NCBI GenBank assembly: GCA_029233965.1
Contig: JARGOP010000047.1
Span: forward strand, 1 to 35,497
DNA: 35,497 nucleotides
Source of the DNA: Verrucomicrobiales bacterium
Lineage (GTDB): Bacteria; Verrucomicrobiota; Verrucomicrobiia; Verrucomicrobiales; DEV007
Direction of reading: 5' to 3'
Both the position numbers and the translations under genes were made by a program. This document shows positions 8,098-16,358 of this stretch, piece by piece. Below the pieces are notes generated by a model that did not search any database, was not told where the DNA came from, and saw only the letters and a program-made list of their open reading frames with translations. The number at the start of each line of letters is the position of its first letter. Within the stretch, counting starts at the first letter, position 1.

Positions 8098-9423
8098 ATG
8101 AGAGTCTTCCCAGTCTGTTTCCCCGCAGTTCTCGCCCTGTTTCTCACCACTTCCCTCCGGGCGCAGGAAAAATCAACCAAAGGCAAAGGACGCCCCATGC
8201 CTCTGCAAGGTGAAACCCTCCCCGATATCTCCGGATTCGACGAGGAAGGTAATGCCTTTCCCCTGAGACAGAAATTGAAGGGCAGACACGGCGTCATTGT
8301 TTTCGGCTGTCTGACATGACCTCCTTTCATACGCAACGTCCCCGGTCTGGAGGCAATCTATCGTGATTACAAGCCAAAGGGTGTCGATTTTTACTTCGTC
8401 TACAAGGCACTCGCCCATCCTGAAAAGGACGGGCTCGTGCAACCCGTGACTCTTGCAGAACGGCTCAGCCACATCGAAAAAGCAAAGAAGCAGCTGGGAA
8501 CGACGATCCCCTGGATCGCCGACTCGATGACGAACGAACTCAAAAACGCCCTGGGCGATCGAAACAATTCCGAAATTGTGGTGACACCTGACAGCATCAT
8601 GACCGTCGCCCGCGACTGGAGCGATCCTGCAGCGCTGCGTATCGATCTGGAAAAACTCGTCGGCAAAGCTGACACCCTGACGCAGGTTTCTGAACTGGAT
8701 CTGAAAGTTGTCGACGATGTCTCAGATCACCCTGACATTCCCACACGAATTGTTCCGCGGTTGGACCGACCGGACGATTCCGAAGCTCTCCTCGTCAAAG
8801 CGACCGGTGAAGGACCTCACTACCTGAAACTGCGGACCGAGGCCGAAAAGTCGGTTTCGCGCGGTTCAGGAGGAACCCTCCACCTGAGCTTTCAAATGGA
8901 TCCGATTCATGAGGTTCACTGGAACAACCTCGCTCCCCCCATGAAATTCACGATCGATGCTCCGGAGGGAGTCACGATTGATCCTCCCTCCGGAGAAGCC
9001 GCGAAAGTGACCGCAGCGGAATCTGATTTGGACCCCCGGGAGTTTCTCGCCCAAATCACAGGAGGCTCAGCCGACGCACCCCTCACCGTCACCGTGGATT
9101 ACTTCGCCTGCGACGACGCAGGAAAGTGGTGTAAACCGGTGACTCAGATTTTCGAAATCACGCTGGAAGTGGACCGCAACGCGGGCCGGGTTCAGCCGCC
9201 GGGCGGGCGGTCGCAACGCGGAAAAATGAAAGGTGGCCCCGGCGGAGGACGCGGGATGCCGGACCCTGATCAGATCCTGAGCCGATTCGACACGAACAAT
9301 GACGGCAGCCTCACCAAAGACGAGGCGACTGGCCCGATGGAGCGGCGGTTCGATCAGGTGGATGTAGATGACGACGGCATCCTCACCGGCCGGGAACTGA
9401 AAGCTTTTTTCGAAAACCGCTGA
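8098..9423 (+). CDS. Secreted deiodinase-like selenoprotein with DsbD-like segment and EF-hands
   Basis: I read one frame from ATG 8098 to TGA 9421-9423, with an in-frame TGA at 8317-8319 as selenocysteine 74. Residues 1-22 are a signal peptide. Residues 64-190 follow iodothyronine deiodinases: VIVFGCLTUPPF at the active site, FVYKALAHPEKDG containing His107, a LAERLSHIEKA helix, and IPWIADSM. The deiodinase signature normally reads FGSCTUPPF, so the TGA lies exactly at the Sec position; Cys71 gives a CxxU redox pair. Residues 225-358 resemble the DsbD N-terminal domain, with Cys338 and Cys345. After a Gly/Arg-rich linker come two canonical EF-hand loops at 398-409 and 422-433. A role in extracytoplasmic thiol/selenol redox chemistry is inferred; iodothyronine as substrate is not implied. 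Automated callers would split it or start at 8437. Confidence 0.82.
8317..8354 (+). promoter_or_regulatory. Candidate bacterial SECIS element downstream of the UGA codon
   Basis: Starting at the UGA (8317-8319), CCTCC (8320-8324) can pair with GGAGG (8349-8353). Alternatively CCCC (8340-8343) pairs with GG-GG across an A bulge to present GGTC (8344-8347) in the loop, the same loop bases as the E. coli fdhF SECIS. The loop begins 24 bases after the UGA, within the usual bacterial range. The stem is short and alternative pairings exist, so the fold is tentative while the position is right. Confidence 0.45.
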
Positions 9424-9482
9424 GGCTTTTCCCGGCCCTTCCTGTCACACGGAACGAGGATCGTCCCGCTACGTCCTTGTCA

Positions 9483-10085
9483 TCATCCACGACTCCGCTC
9501 CAACACGACCATCATCAAGGTCGAGAGCATGATACGAAGCTGGTCTCCATCGTCAATGGCCCCCACCTGTTCGAGAATGAATTTCCCCTCCCAGAAGGCG
9601 GGCTGCTTTTTGATGCACACCAACACCTCGCCCGTGTCGATGCGTTGGATGAGATAGGTCGGGTTGAAGAAGTAGCCGGCAAACGCCCCGATGATGGGGA
9701 TCTCTCCGAAAACGCTGTCCATCACTTTAATCCATCCGTTTTCCTCGCGGATTTCATACTCCGGCGTCTCGTGATCGAGAATCTCATAATGCGCTCTCCA
9801 GAGAGATCGCATCCCCTTGCGGCGGATCGCACCGAAGGCCTCTCCCGCGTTCGTGTAGAAGGTGTACTTCGCGGAAAAATCGATGATCCGGTCCGCTTTG
9901 ATTTCGCAGAGTTTTTCCGTTCGCGTCTCGTCGGTGAAGACCTCGACCGCTTCCTTGAGCTTGAACAGTTTCTGCTTCACGTAGCAGACCGTTTCCCCGG
10001 CAGCGTTTGTGACCCTGAGCTGGGGAGCGAGGGCGACGATTTTGAAGGTGAGTTCCAGGGGATACTGCATCGCGAAGTGAATCAC
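9483..10085 (-). CDS. LURP-one-related (tubby-like fold) protein
   Basis: This 200-residue protein has the pattern of LURP-one-related/scramblase-like proteins: alternating short strands with AGETVCYVKQKLFKLKEAVEVF near residue 30, a GEAFGAIRRKG strand pair near 88 and a hydrophobic C-terminal helix (LRIMLSTLMMVVLE). Members of this fold form a 12-stranded barrel around a buried helix; the biochemical role in bacteria is not established. An ATG five codons downstream (10070, MQYPLEL) may be the true start. It is convergent with the upstream selenoprotein gene and has no clear operon partner. Confidence 0.6.
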   Translation of the reverse strand: MIHFAMQYPLELTFKIVALAPQLRVTNAAGETVCYVKQKLFKLKEAVEVFTDETRTEKLCEIKADRIIDFSAKYTFYTNAGEAFGAIRRKGMRSLWRAHYEILDHETPEYEIREENGWIKVMDSVFGEIPIIGAFAGYFFNPTYLIQRIDTGEVLVCIKKQPAFWEGKFILEQVGAIDDGDQLRIMLSTLMMVVLERSRG

Positions 10086-10146
10086 AGGGGGTCACGGAAA
10101 GCGATTTCCAATTTCGTTTCACATCTCAATCTGCTAAGACAGATCC

Positions 10147-11631
10147 ATGCCCCACCCAACCCTCTTCATTCATCGACCTAACCCTGTGAAGTCTCTGCTC
10201 TTGAGCCTTGCTTTTCTCAGCGCCTCTTTATCCGCCGAAGAAAAGCCGAACGTCCTCTTCATCTCGGTCGATGATCTCGCTTCTTCGCTGGGCTGCTACG
10301 GGGACCTCATCGCGAAGACACCGCATATCGACCGGCTGGCCGCGACCGGGGTGCGCTTTGACCGGGCCTACAATCAGCTGCCGCTGTGCAATCCGACGCG
10401 GGCCAGTGTCATGACGGGGCTGCGGCCGGACACCCTCAAAGTCTACGATCTCGACCGGCACTTCCGGGATGAGGTTCCCGACGCCGTGACCCTGTCGCAG
10501 CAGTTCATGAAGGCCGGCTACTTCGCCGGTCGTGTCGGCAAAATCTATCACTACAATGTGCCCGCCAGCATCGGGACCGACGGCTTCGATGATCCGCCTT
10601 CGTGGCAGCTCACCGTGAATCCCAAAGGCCGCGACAAAGACGAGGAGAATCTCATTTTCAACGCGGAGCCCCATCGCAAGATCAGCGCCGCGCTGAGTTG
10701 GCTCGCCGCTGAGGGAGCGGACGAGGAGCAGACCGACGGGATGATCACGACGGAAGCGATCCGGATCATGGAGGAAAAAAAGGACGAGCCTTTCTTTCTC
10801 GGTGTCGGATTTTTCCGGCCTCACACTCCTTTCGTCGCGCCGAAGAAATACTTCGAAATGTATCCGCTGGAAGAGATGCGTCTGCCTTATGCTCCGGAGG
10901 GGGACCGTGACGATATTCCAACCGCGGCTTTCGCCCACAACTGCCCGATTCCGAACTACGGACTCGATGAGCCGACGCTCTTGAAAGCGCTCCAGGCCTA
11001 CTATGCCTGCGTTTCCTTTGTCGATGCACAGGTGGGCCGTCTCCTCGATTCGCTCGATGAGCTGGGCATTGCCGACAAAACTATTGTCGTGTTTTGGAGC
11101 GATCACGGGTATCACCTCGGAGAGCACAATGGCATTTGGCAAAAGCGAACCCTCTTCGAGCAGTCGTCCCGGTCGCCGCTGATTTTCCGGGTTCCGGGAG
11201 CCGGGGGGAATGGCACCCCGAGTCCCGCCATCGTTGAGTTTGTCGACATTTACCCGACCCTGACGGAAGCGGCCGGCATCGAGACGCCGGACGGGTTGGA
11301 AGGTCAAAGCCTCATGCCCCTGATCGAAGATCCCAATGCCGAGTGGGACAGCTACGCGATCACCCAGATACTACGCCCCGCTGATGACCGCCTCGAAACG
11401 CCGGTGATGGGAACGAGCATCCGCACGGATCGATGGCGCTACACGGAATGGGCGGAAGGGACCGCGGGCGTTGAGCTTTACGACCACTGGGCAGACCCGA
11501 TGGAATTCGACAATCTTGCGATGAATCCCACAGAGGCGGACCGGGCTGTGATGGACCAGCTACAGCCGCTCCTGCGAGCGAAAGCGAGCGGGAAAGTGCC
11601 GACGACGCCGTTTCATGAGCCGAGGCTGTGA
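10147..11631 (+). CDS. Secreted type I sulfatase (iduronate-2-sulfatase-like)
   Basis: This alkaline-phosphatase-superfamily sulfatase has [11 protein letters not shown] as its first metal-binding strand (Asp-Asp), the formylglycine site [11 protein letters not shown] (Cys81, converted to formylglycine by a dedicated enzyme) and a second metal site [13 protein letters not shown] around residue 315. Such enzymes remove sulfate esters from extracellular glycans and are abundant in marine Planctomycetes and Verrucomicrobia. The N-terminus holds a signal peptide ([15 protein letters not shown]). A GTG at 10186 gives a cleaner signal peptide (VKSLLL) and is a likely alternative start. It matches the iduronate-sulfatase-like subgroup but the glycan substrate is unknown. 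No formylglycine-generating enzyme is in the window. Confidence 0.87.
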   Translation: MPHPTLFIHRPNPVKSLLLSLAFLSASLSAEEKPNVLFISVDDLASSLGCYGDLIAKTPHIDRLAATGVRFDRAYNQLPLCNPTRASVMTGLRPDTLKVYDLDRHFRDEVPDAVTLSQQFMKAGYFAGRVGKIYHYNVPASIGTDGFDDPPSWQLTVNPKGRDKDEENLIFNAEPHRKISAALSWLAAEGADEEQTDGMITTEAIRIMEEKKDEPFFLGVGFFRPHTPFVAPKKYFEMYPLEEMRLPYAPEGDRDDIPTAAFAHNCPIPNYGLDEPTLLKALQAYYACVSFVDAQVGRLLDSLDELGIADKTIVVFWSDHGYHLGEHNGIWQKRTLFEQSSRSPLIFRVPGAGGNGTPSPAIVEFVDIYPTLTEAAGIETPDGLEGQSLMPLIEDPNAEWDSYAITQILRPADDRLETPVMGTSIRTDRWRYTEWAEGTAGVELYDHWADPMEFDNLAMNPTEADRAVMDQLQPLLRAKASGKVPTTPFHEPRL

Positions 11632-11637
11632 TCACTC

Positions 11638-11970
11638 CGGTGTCGTCGGAGCGGAAGCCGGCGAGCGAATAATCGGTGGCGCACGCTTCGAATCATCCAT
11701 GTCGATCGTGGACCGGAAATCCCCTTTCGCAGGCGGGATGTAGTAGGTGCTTACCTTCGACCTTGGCAGTGATGCGGGCGAACTCTTCGCGGATCCGGGT
11801 TGGTTCGCAGCGCGTCGAGGAAAAGCATCGGCGCCTGATCCGGATGCGCCGTTAGTCCGGCGACCAGCGTGTTGTCGGCGTATTCACAATCGGACGCTGA
11901 TTCCGAGGCATGAAGAGCCGTCAACGGGGAAGAAAGCGGGGGCCAAAAGACAAAACGCAAGCTTCATCTG
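11638..11970 (-). pseudogene. Probable decayed secreted-protein gene with frameshifts
   Basis: No intact gene covers the stretch between the sulfatase and tRNA-Gly. On the minus strand three frames carry protein-like text in order: MKLAFCLLAPAFFP (signal-peptide-like, from 11967), then YADNTLVAGLTAHPDQAPML with FLDALRTNPDP, then EEFARITAKVEG, and finally a tail VSTYYIPPAKGDFRSTIDMD and PPIIRSPASAPTTPE ending at TGA near 11638. At least two frame changes would be needed to join them. I do not recognise the family. It could instead be non-coding sequence with chance open frames. Confidence 0.35.
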
Positions 11971-11984
11971 ATGAATTGAAGAAG

Positions 11985-12058
11985 TGGAGCGGGTAGTGGG
12001 AATCGAACCCACATAACTAGCTTGGAAGGCTAGGGCTTTACCACTAAGCTATACCCGC
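11985..12058 (-). tRNA. tRNA-Gly (anticodon TCC)
   Basis: Read on the minus strand, the acceptor stem GCGGGTA pairs with TACCCGC, the anticodon stem is CTAGC/GCTAG around loop CTTCCAA, giving anticodon TCC for glycine, and the T-arm is GTGGG-TTCGATT-CCCAC. The 3' CCA is encoded (11985-11987). Length with CCA is 74 bases, normal for tRNA-Gly. Confidence 0.95.
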
Positions 12059-12101
12059 ACTCGCATACGGTGCCTGAACTTTATAAAACCTTCAATTAAA
12101 T

Positions 12102-12116
12102 TTTAGAAATTCTAAA
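12102..12116. other. AT-rich perfect palindrome in a promoter-like region
   Basis: TTTAGAA (12102-12108) and TTCTAAA (12110-12116) are perfect inverted copies around one base, within a very AT-rich stretch (12080-12130) between tRNA-Gly and comEC. It may lie in the tRNA promoter, act as an operator, or simply melt easily. A second hairpin, CTCCGG (12148-12153) with CCGGAG (12161-12166), lies 19 bases before the comEC start. Confidence 0.25.
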
Positions 12117-12184
12117 TATTAATTAAAGTTGTTACACTCAGAACCGACTCCGGTTTGACGCCGGAGAGGACGTGAAATGTAGCG

Positions 12185-14641
12185 ATGTCTTTGAAAATGC
12201 CAACTTCATTTTTTAAGAAATCTTCATGCGCGGGCTCTCCCGGGCGATTTCCCTGTCTCAAAGGCCCTATGGAGCGGGCCCAAGGCGCGATACGTCGAAC
12301 TCCACTCGGTGTGCTCGCCGTGGCTGGGATGATCGGAATTTTTCTCGCAGACCGTGAGAACTGGATCGCAGCTGCGCTGATTCTCGTGATCGGCGCCGGA
12401 TTCGTGGCCCTTCGCTGGCGGAAACGGGGACCGGTTCTGTCGCTGTTTCTCGCAGGGCTGATTTTTCTGGCGGCCTTTGCGGGGTTTCATCAGCAACGGC
12501 TTTCATCGATCGCAGCCTTTCCCCTCGCCGGAGAGCTCAGGAAAGGAAATGCCATTGAAATCAGAGGAAGCGGCTGGATCGCCGACCGGGTCGACGCAGG
12601 CGAAGGGAGCGCTTCGACCAAACTCCAGATCAAATCGATCCGGCTGAATGAGGTCGAGGTCGCCTGCGATCATCGTGTGCCGGTCTGGATCGACCAGCGC
12701 CGGACGGATCTGCATTATGGACAGCGCCTTGAATTCTCCGGTCTGCTGCGACCGCTCGAAGGTGCCCCGGCGCCGGGTGGATTTGATCCAGCCTCCTTTT
12801 ACTTTCGCGAATCCGGATCCCTCGCCCGGCTTGAAATCCGGGAAGGAGACGAGCTCAACCTCACAGCCGGATCGGAAGGGTCAAAGCTCGTCGCAAAGGC
12901 GCAGCGGCTCAGAGACCATCTCGAAGCCGGACTTTTCGCGGGAGTCTCGACCGATCAGACTCCCTATGCGAAATTGATCGCGGCGATGTCGCTCGGGGCC
13001 CGCGAGAACACGCCGGAGGATCTGGAGGAATCCTTCCGCCGAAGCGGGACGATGCATCTCTTCGCCGTTTCCGGGCTCCACGTAGGAGTGATCGCCGGTC
13101 TCTTCTTCGGGAGCCTGCTGCTTTGCCGCGTGCCGCGCCGAACCGCCGTGCTCATCGTGATTCCCCTCGTCCTGTTCTATGCTGTCCTCACCGGCCTCCG
13201 ACCGTCCGCGATCCGTGCGGCATTGATGCTCTCGGTGGTGCTGGCCAGTTTCGCGGTGAAGGAGAAGCCCAATTTGTTGAACAGCCTTGCCCTCGCCGCC
13301 CTCCTCATTCTCGGATTCGACACACAACAGCTTTTTCTACCCGGTTTTCAGCTGTCCTTCGCGGTGCTGCTTTTCATCGCACTCTTCGCAGCTCCGCTTC
13401 AAAATTGTATGTCTGTCCCTCTATTGACCGATCCCTTCATTCCGAAAACACTTCGGGGGCCGGTGCGGCGGATGAAGGATCGCTTTGTCACCGGACTGGC
13501 GATGGCTCTCGCGGTCTCGCTGGTTTCCTGGCTGGGCTCTCTCGGGCTGCTCGTCTGGCATTTTCAGAGTTTCGCTCCCGTGGGAGTCCTCGCGAACGTG
13601 TTCATGGTCCCCCTCGCTTCGCTCGTGGTGAGCCTCGCGGCGGTATCGCTCGCCTCCTTCAGCCTCCACGCCGTCTGGCTGAGCGGGTGGATCAATCAGG
13701 TTAACATCGGACTTACCCTCCTCCTCACGACGCTGGCGCAGTTCTTTGGTTCCCTCCCCGGTGCCTATCAGAACAGTGGCGACTTTTCGAAAAGAATCCC
13801 GCCTGCCTCTGACGTGCTTACCCTGGATGTCATGAGCGAACGCGGAGGCAGCGCGATGCTGCTCACCTTTCCGGAAACGGATTCCGCGCGGCGCTCCCTC
13901 TGGATGATTGACCCGGGCGGATCCGAAACCTACCGGCGTCAGATGCTGCCGCTTCTGCGGTCACGCGGCATCAATAATCTCGATGCGCTGCTTCTCACCC
14001 ATGGTGATATCGAGCACATCGGGGAGACCTCGACCGTTCTCTCGCAGTTTCAGCCCGGCATCTTGTTTGAATCCTCCCTTCCCAACCGGTCCCCGGCCTA
14101 TCCGGAGATCGATCAAATCGCAGACGCCCTTCCGGTCCAGCGCATTTTTCTGGAGCAAGGTCAGCGAATGAGGCCGCACCCAAATGCGACGATTCGTGTC
14201 CTCGCGCCGGATCCGGTGCGGTCAGGCCGACTGGCCGATGATCGAGCCCTGGTTCTCAAGCTGCAATACGGTGACATGCGAATTTTGATGACTTCAGATG
14301 CGGGATTCGAAACCGAAAAGCAGCTCCTCGAGTCCGATATCGATCTCCAGTCTGAAATCTGGATCCGCGGCCAGCATGTCGAGTCGCCCTCCGGCCTTCC
14401 GGCTTTCGTCGAAGCCGTTTCGCCACAACTTGTCATTTCGACCTCCTCTGAATTTCCGGCCACTCAGGTCATTCCGGCTTCGTTACGCACCATGCTTGCT
14501 GACTCTGAAGTTCCGCTGCTTGAGCTGGACCGGACCGGAGTGGTGAGTCTCTCCATTCGGCCTGCGCTGGTTGAGGTGGCCCCCTTTGCCACTCCGAAGA
14601 ATCGTTTCTCCATTCGAAACGAAAATTTCTCTAAGAAGTGA
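12185..14641 (+). CDS. comEC: ComEC/Rec2 family DNA-uptake channel protein
   Basis: ComEC forms the inner-membrane channel that takes single-stranded DNA into the cytoplasm during natural transformation. Domain order is complete: two N-terminal membrane helices and a DUF4131/OB-like region (about residues 40-190), the competence membrane domain with the family motif LFAVSGLHVGVIAGL near 292 and LTGLRPSAIRAALM near 338, then a C-terminal metallo-beta-lactamase-like domain from about 540. In that domain the metal-site motif usually written HPDxDH reads LTHGDIEHIGE near 600. The length of 818 residues is normal. It stands alone, with no comEA or pilus genes nearby. Internal ATGs such as 12269 could be the true start, since residues 1-28 look non-conserved. 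Confidence 0.9.
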   Translation: MSLKMPTSFFKKSSCAGSPGRFPCLKGPMERAQGAIRRTPLGVLAVAGMIGIFLADRENWIAAALILVIGAGFVALRWRKRGPVLSLFLAGLIFLAAFAGFHQQRLSSIAAFPLAGELRKGNAIEIRGSGWIADRVDAGEGSASTKLQIKSIRLNEVEVACDHRVPVWIDQRRTDLHYGQRLEFSGLLRPLEGAPAPGGFDPASFYFRESGSLARLEIREGDELNLTAGSEGSKLVAKAQRLRDHLEAGLFAGVSTDQTPYAKLIAAMSLGARENTPEDLEESFRRSGTMHLFAVSGLHVGVIAGLFFGSLLLCRVPRRTAVLIVIPLVLFYAVLTGLRPSAIRAALMLSVVLASFAVKEKPNLLNSLALAALLILGFDTQQLFLPGFQLSFAVLLFIALFAAPLQNCMSVPLLTDPFIPKTLRGPVRRMKDRFVTGLAMALAVSLVSWLGSLGLLVWHFQSFAPVGVLANVFMVPLASLVVSLAAVSLASFSLHAVWLSGWINQVNIGLTLLLTTLAQFFGSLPGAYQNSGDFSKRIPPASDVLTLDVMSERGGSAMLLTFPETDSARRSLWMIDPGGSETYRRQMLPLLRSRGINNLDALLLTHGDIEHIGETSTVLSQFQPGILFESSLPNRSPAYPEIDQIADALPVQRIFLEQGQRMRPHPNATIRVLAPDPVRSGRLADDRALVLKLQYGDMRILMTSDAGFETEKQLLESDIDLQSEIWIRGQHVESPSGLPAFVEAVSPQLVISTSSEFPATQVIPASLRTMLADSEVPLLELDRTGVVSLSIRPALVEVAPFATPKNRFSIRNENFSKK

Positions 14642-14814
14642 CGGTTCTCCCCCGTCCCAAGCCCGACCACTTTGTTGCCGGACGGCGGAACCCGGGATTC
14701 CACCTCTCATCAGTAAAAAGAGAATAGACCCCTCGATGATTCGAGATTATCTTCAGGAACGGGGAGCGAGGCATTGACTTCCCTCCGTTTCCGAATAGGA
14801 AGAAACACCCACCG

Positions 14815-15582
14815 ATGCGAAGTGACACCCTCCATGGTCCTTTTTGGATGCTTGCCGCCGGAGCCCTCCTGGTTCTCCCGCTAACGAGCTGCACCACGAC
14901 GTCGAATCTCGCGATGCTGTCGACCGCCAGTGCGCCCGCTCAAAACTCCGTCGATGTCACTGCTCCGGTCGAGTTGACCGGAGAAGCCGCTACCGCTGAC
15001 GATCTCAAAGCGGAACCGCCGGTGATCGAAGAGCCTGCGGTCCGGGAGCAGGTCGCTCAGGAACGTCCCGTCGAGGCCGGGCCTCCCATCGTTCTTACAT
15101 CCGTTCCGCGCACCTCAGTGGAAAATCGTCCCACCAACCAGATCATGATGATTCGGACGACGGCCTACAGCCACCTCCAGGCCGACAGCCTCCCCTACGG
15201 TCGCAAGAGTGCCGCCGGAAACGACCTTATGTATGGGGCTCAGGTCAGAAGTGCGGCGGCGGACTGGTCCAAATATCCTCTCGGAACCAAATTTCAAATC
15301 GAAGGCCTTCCCTACACCTATGTGGTCGATGATTATGGCAGTGCTCTCTGCGGCACGGAGACAATCGACATTTACAAGCCTGACCTGGGCGGCATCGGCC
15401 AATGGGGGGTCCGCAATCTTCCCATTCGCGTTCTTGAATGGGGAAGCTTTGAAGAAAGCGCTCAGATTCTCCGGGGCCGGACACACGTGAAGCACGCCCA
15501 CCACGTTCGCACGATGCTTCGGGAGATTGAGAAAAAAGGTAAGGCCGGCTATCTCAGCAAGCCTTCCGGCGGCAGCGCCTGA
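14815..15582 (+). CDS. Lipoprotein with 3D (Asp-Asp-Asp) domain
   Basis: The N-terminus has a lipoprotein signal with lipobox LPLTSC (lipidated Cys26). An Ala/Glu/Pro-rich linker follows to about residue 110. The C-terminal region (about 115-210) is a 3D domain like those of MltA and YuiC-type proteins: RTTAYSH, KSAAGNDL, then YPLGTKFQIEGLPYTYVVDDYGSA and TIDIY, whose aspartates form the conserved set. Such domains bind or cut peptidoglycan glycan strands, so a cell-wall role at the envelope is inferred. The nth gene begins 10 bases after its stop, suggesting co-transcription. A weak TTGACT lies at 14774, without a good -10 element. Confidence 0.75.
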   Translation: MRSDTLHGPFWMLAAGALLVLPLTSCTTTSNLAMLSTASAPAQNSVDVTAPVELTGEAATADDLKAEPPVIEEPAVREQVAQERPVEAGPPIVLTSVPRTSVENRPTNQIMMIRTTAYSHLQADSLPYGRKSAAGNDLMYGAQVRSAAADWSKYPLGTKFQIEGLPYTYVVDDYGSALCGTETIDIYKPDLGGIGQWGVRNLPIRVLEWGSFEESAQILRGRTHVKHAHHVRTMLREIEKKGKAGYLSKPSGGSA

Positions 15583-15592
15583 TCCCCCCGCC

Positions 15593-16243
15593 ATGACGAA
15601 AGCGGAACGGGCGGCTCATGTCTTCGAGCGACTCAGGGCCCTGTATCCTGAGACTCCCATCCCGCTGGATCATACCGATCCCTACACGCTGCTGATCGCA
15701 GTGCTGCTTTCCGCTCAATGCACGGACGAGCGGGTCAATAAGATCACCCCTGCTCTATTCAGCCTTGCCAACACGCCGGAGGCGATGGCGCGGGTCCCGG
15801 TAGAGGCCATCCGCGAAATCATCAAGCCCTGCGGACTTTCCCCGCGAAAATCAGTCGCGATTTCTGAACTCTCCAAAATTCTCGTCGAGAAATACAAGGG
15901 GAGGGTTCCTGAAAATATGGAGGCTCTCGAGGAACTTCCCGGCGTCGGACACAAGACCGCTTCGGTCGTCATGAGTCAGGCTTTTGGAGAACCCGCCTTT
16001 CCCGTCGATACGCACATCCACCGGCTCGCACAGCGCTGGAAACTGACCAACGGGAAAAATGTCGTCCAGACCGAGAAGGACCTGAAGCGGGCCTTTCCGC
16101 GCGAAAGCTGGAACAAGCTGCATCTGCAGATTATTTTCTACGGCCGTGAATACTGCACTGCGAGAGGCTGCGATGGTACCGTCTGCCCGATCTGTCGCGA
16201 GTTGTTCCCGGATCGGAAACGCGGGGTGAAGACGAAGAAGTAG
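15593..16243 (+). CDS. nth: Endonuclease III (DNA glycosylase/AP lyase)
   Basis: This HhH-GPD enzyme removes oxidised pyrimidines and nicks abasic sites in base-excision repair. The helix-hairpin-helix LPGVGHKTA carries catalytic Lys121, and Asp139 is in VDTHIHR; both are canonical. The length of 216 residues is normal. The start at 15593 is preferred over upstream codons in the lipoprotein gene because it begins the conserved MTKAERA segment. The C-terminal iron-sulfur loop is unusual: its four cysteines are spaced C-x4-C-x4-C-x2-C (CTARGCDGTVCPIC) instead of C-x6-C-x2-C-x5-C, so cluster binding is uncertain. Confidence 0.9.
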   Translation: MTKAERAAHVFERLRALYPETPIPLDHTDPYTLLIAVLLSAQCTDERVNKITPALFSLANTPEAMARVPVEAIREIIKPCGLSPRKSVAISELSKILVEKYKGRVPENMEALEELPGVGHKTASVVMSQAFGEPAFPVDTHIHRLAQRWKLTNGKNVVQTEKDLKRAFPRESWNKLHLQIIFYGREYCTARGCDGTVCPICRELFPDRKRGVKTKK

Positions 16244-16300
16244 TTCTCCCCCGGTACGGCGAGAGGGACGTCGGCACCCCAAGCTCTTCGTCAATCCCGT

Positions 16301-16328
16301 TTGCACTCCCGACCCGCGCACGTAAAAT
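16301..16328 (+). promoter_or_regulatory. Putative promoter of argG
   Basis: TTGCAC (16301-16306) and TAAAAT (16323-16328) are 16 bases apart, about 30 bases before the argG ATG at 16359. Both hexamers are close to the sigma-70 consensus. No ARG box or riboswitch-like structure is evident. Confidence 0.45.
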
Positions 16329-16358
16329 GCGCGCAGCGAAACACGCGCCCTTTTTCTC

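Noticed and set aside
8098-8319. Separate 73-residue gene ending at TGA, with a second gene starting at 8437
   Set aside because: Both halves are in the same frame, the second lacks a start before its conserved region, and the TGA lies exactly at the deiodinase selenocysteine position. One selenoprotein is the better reading.
10228-11307. 359-codon open frame on the minus strand
   Set aside because: Antisense to the sulfatase, which has its complete active-site motif; no protein family features in the antisense frame.
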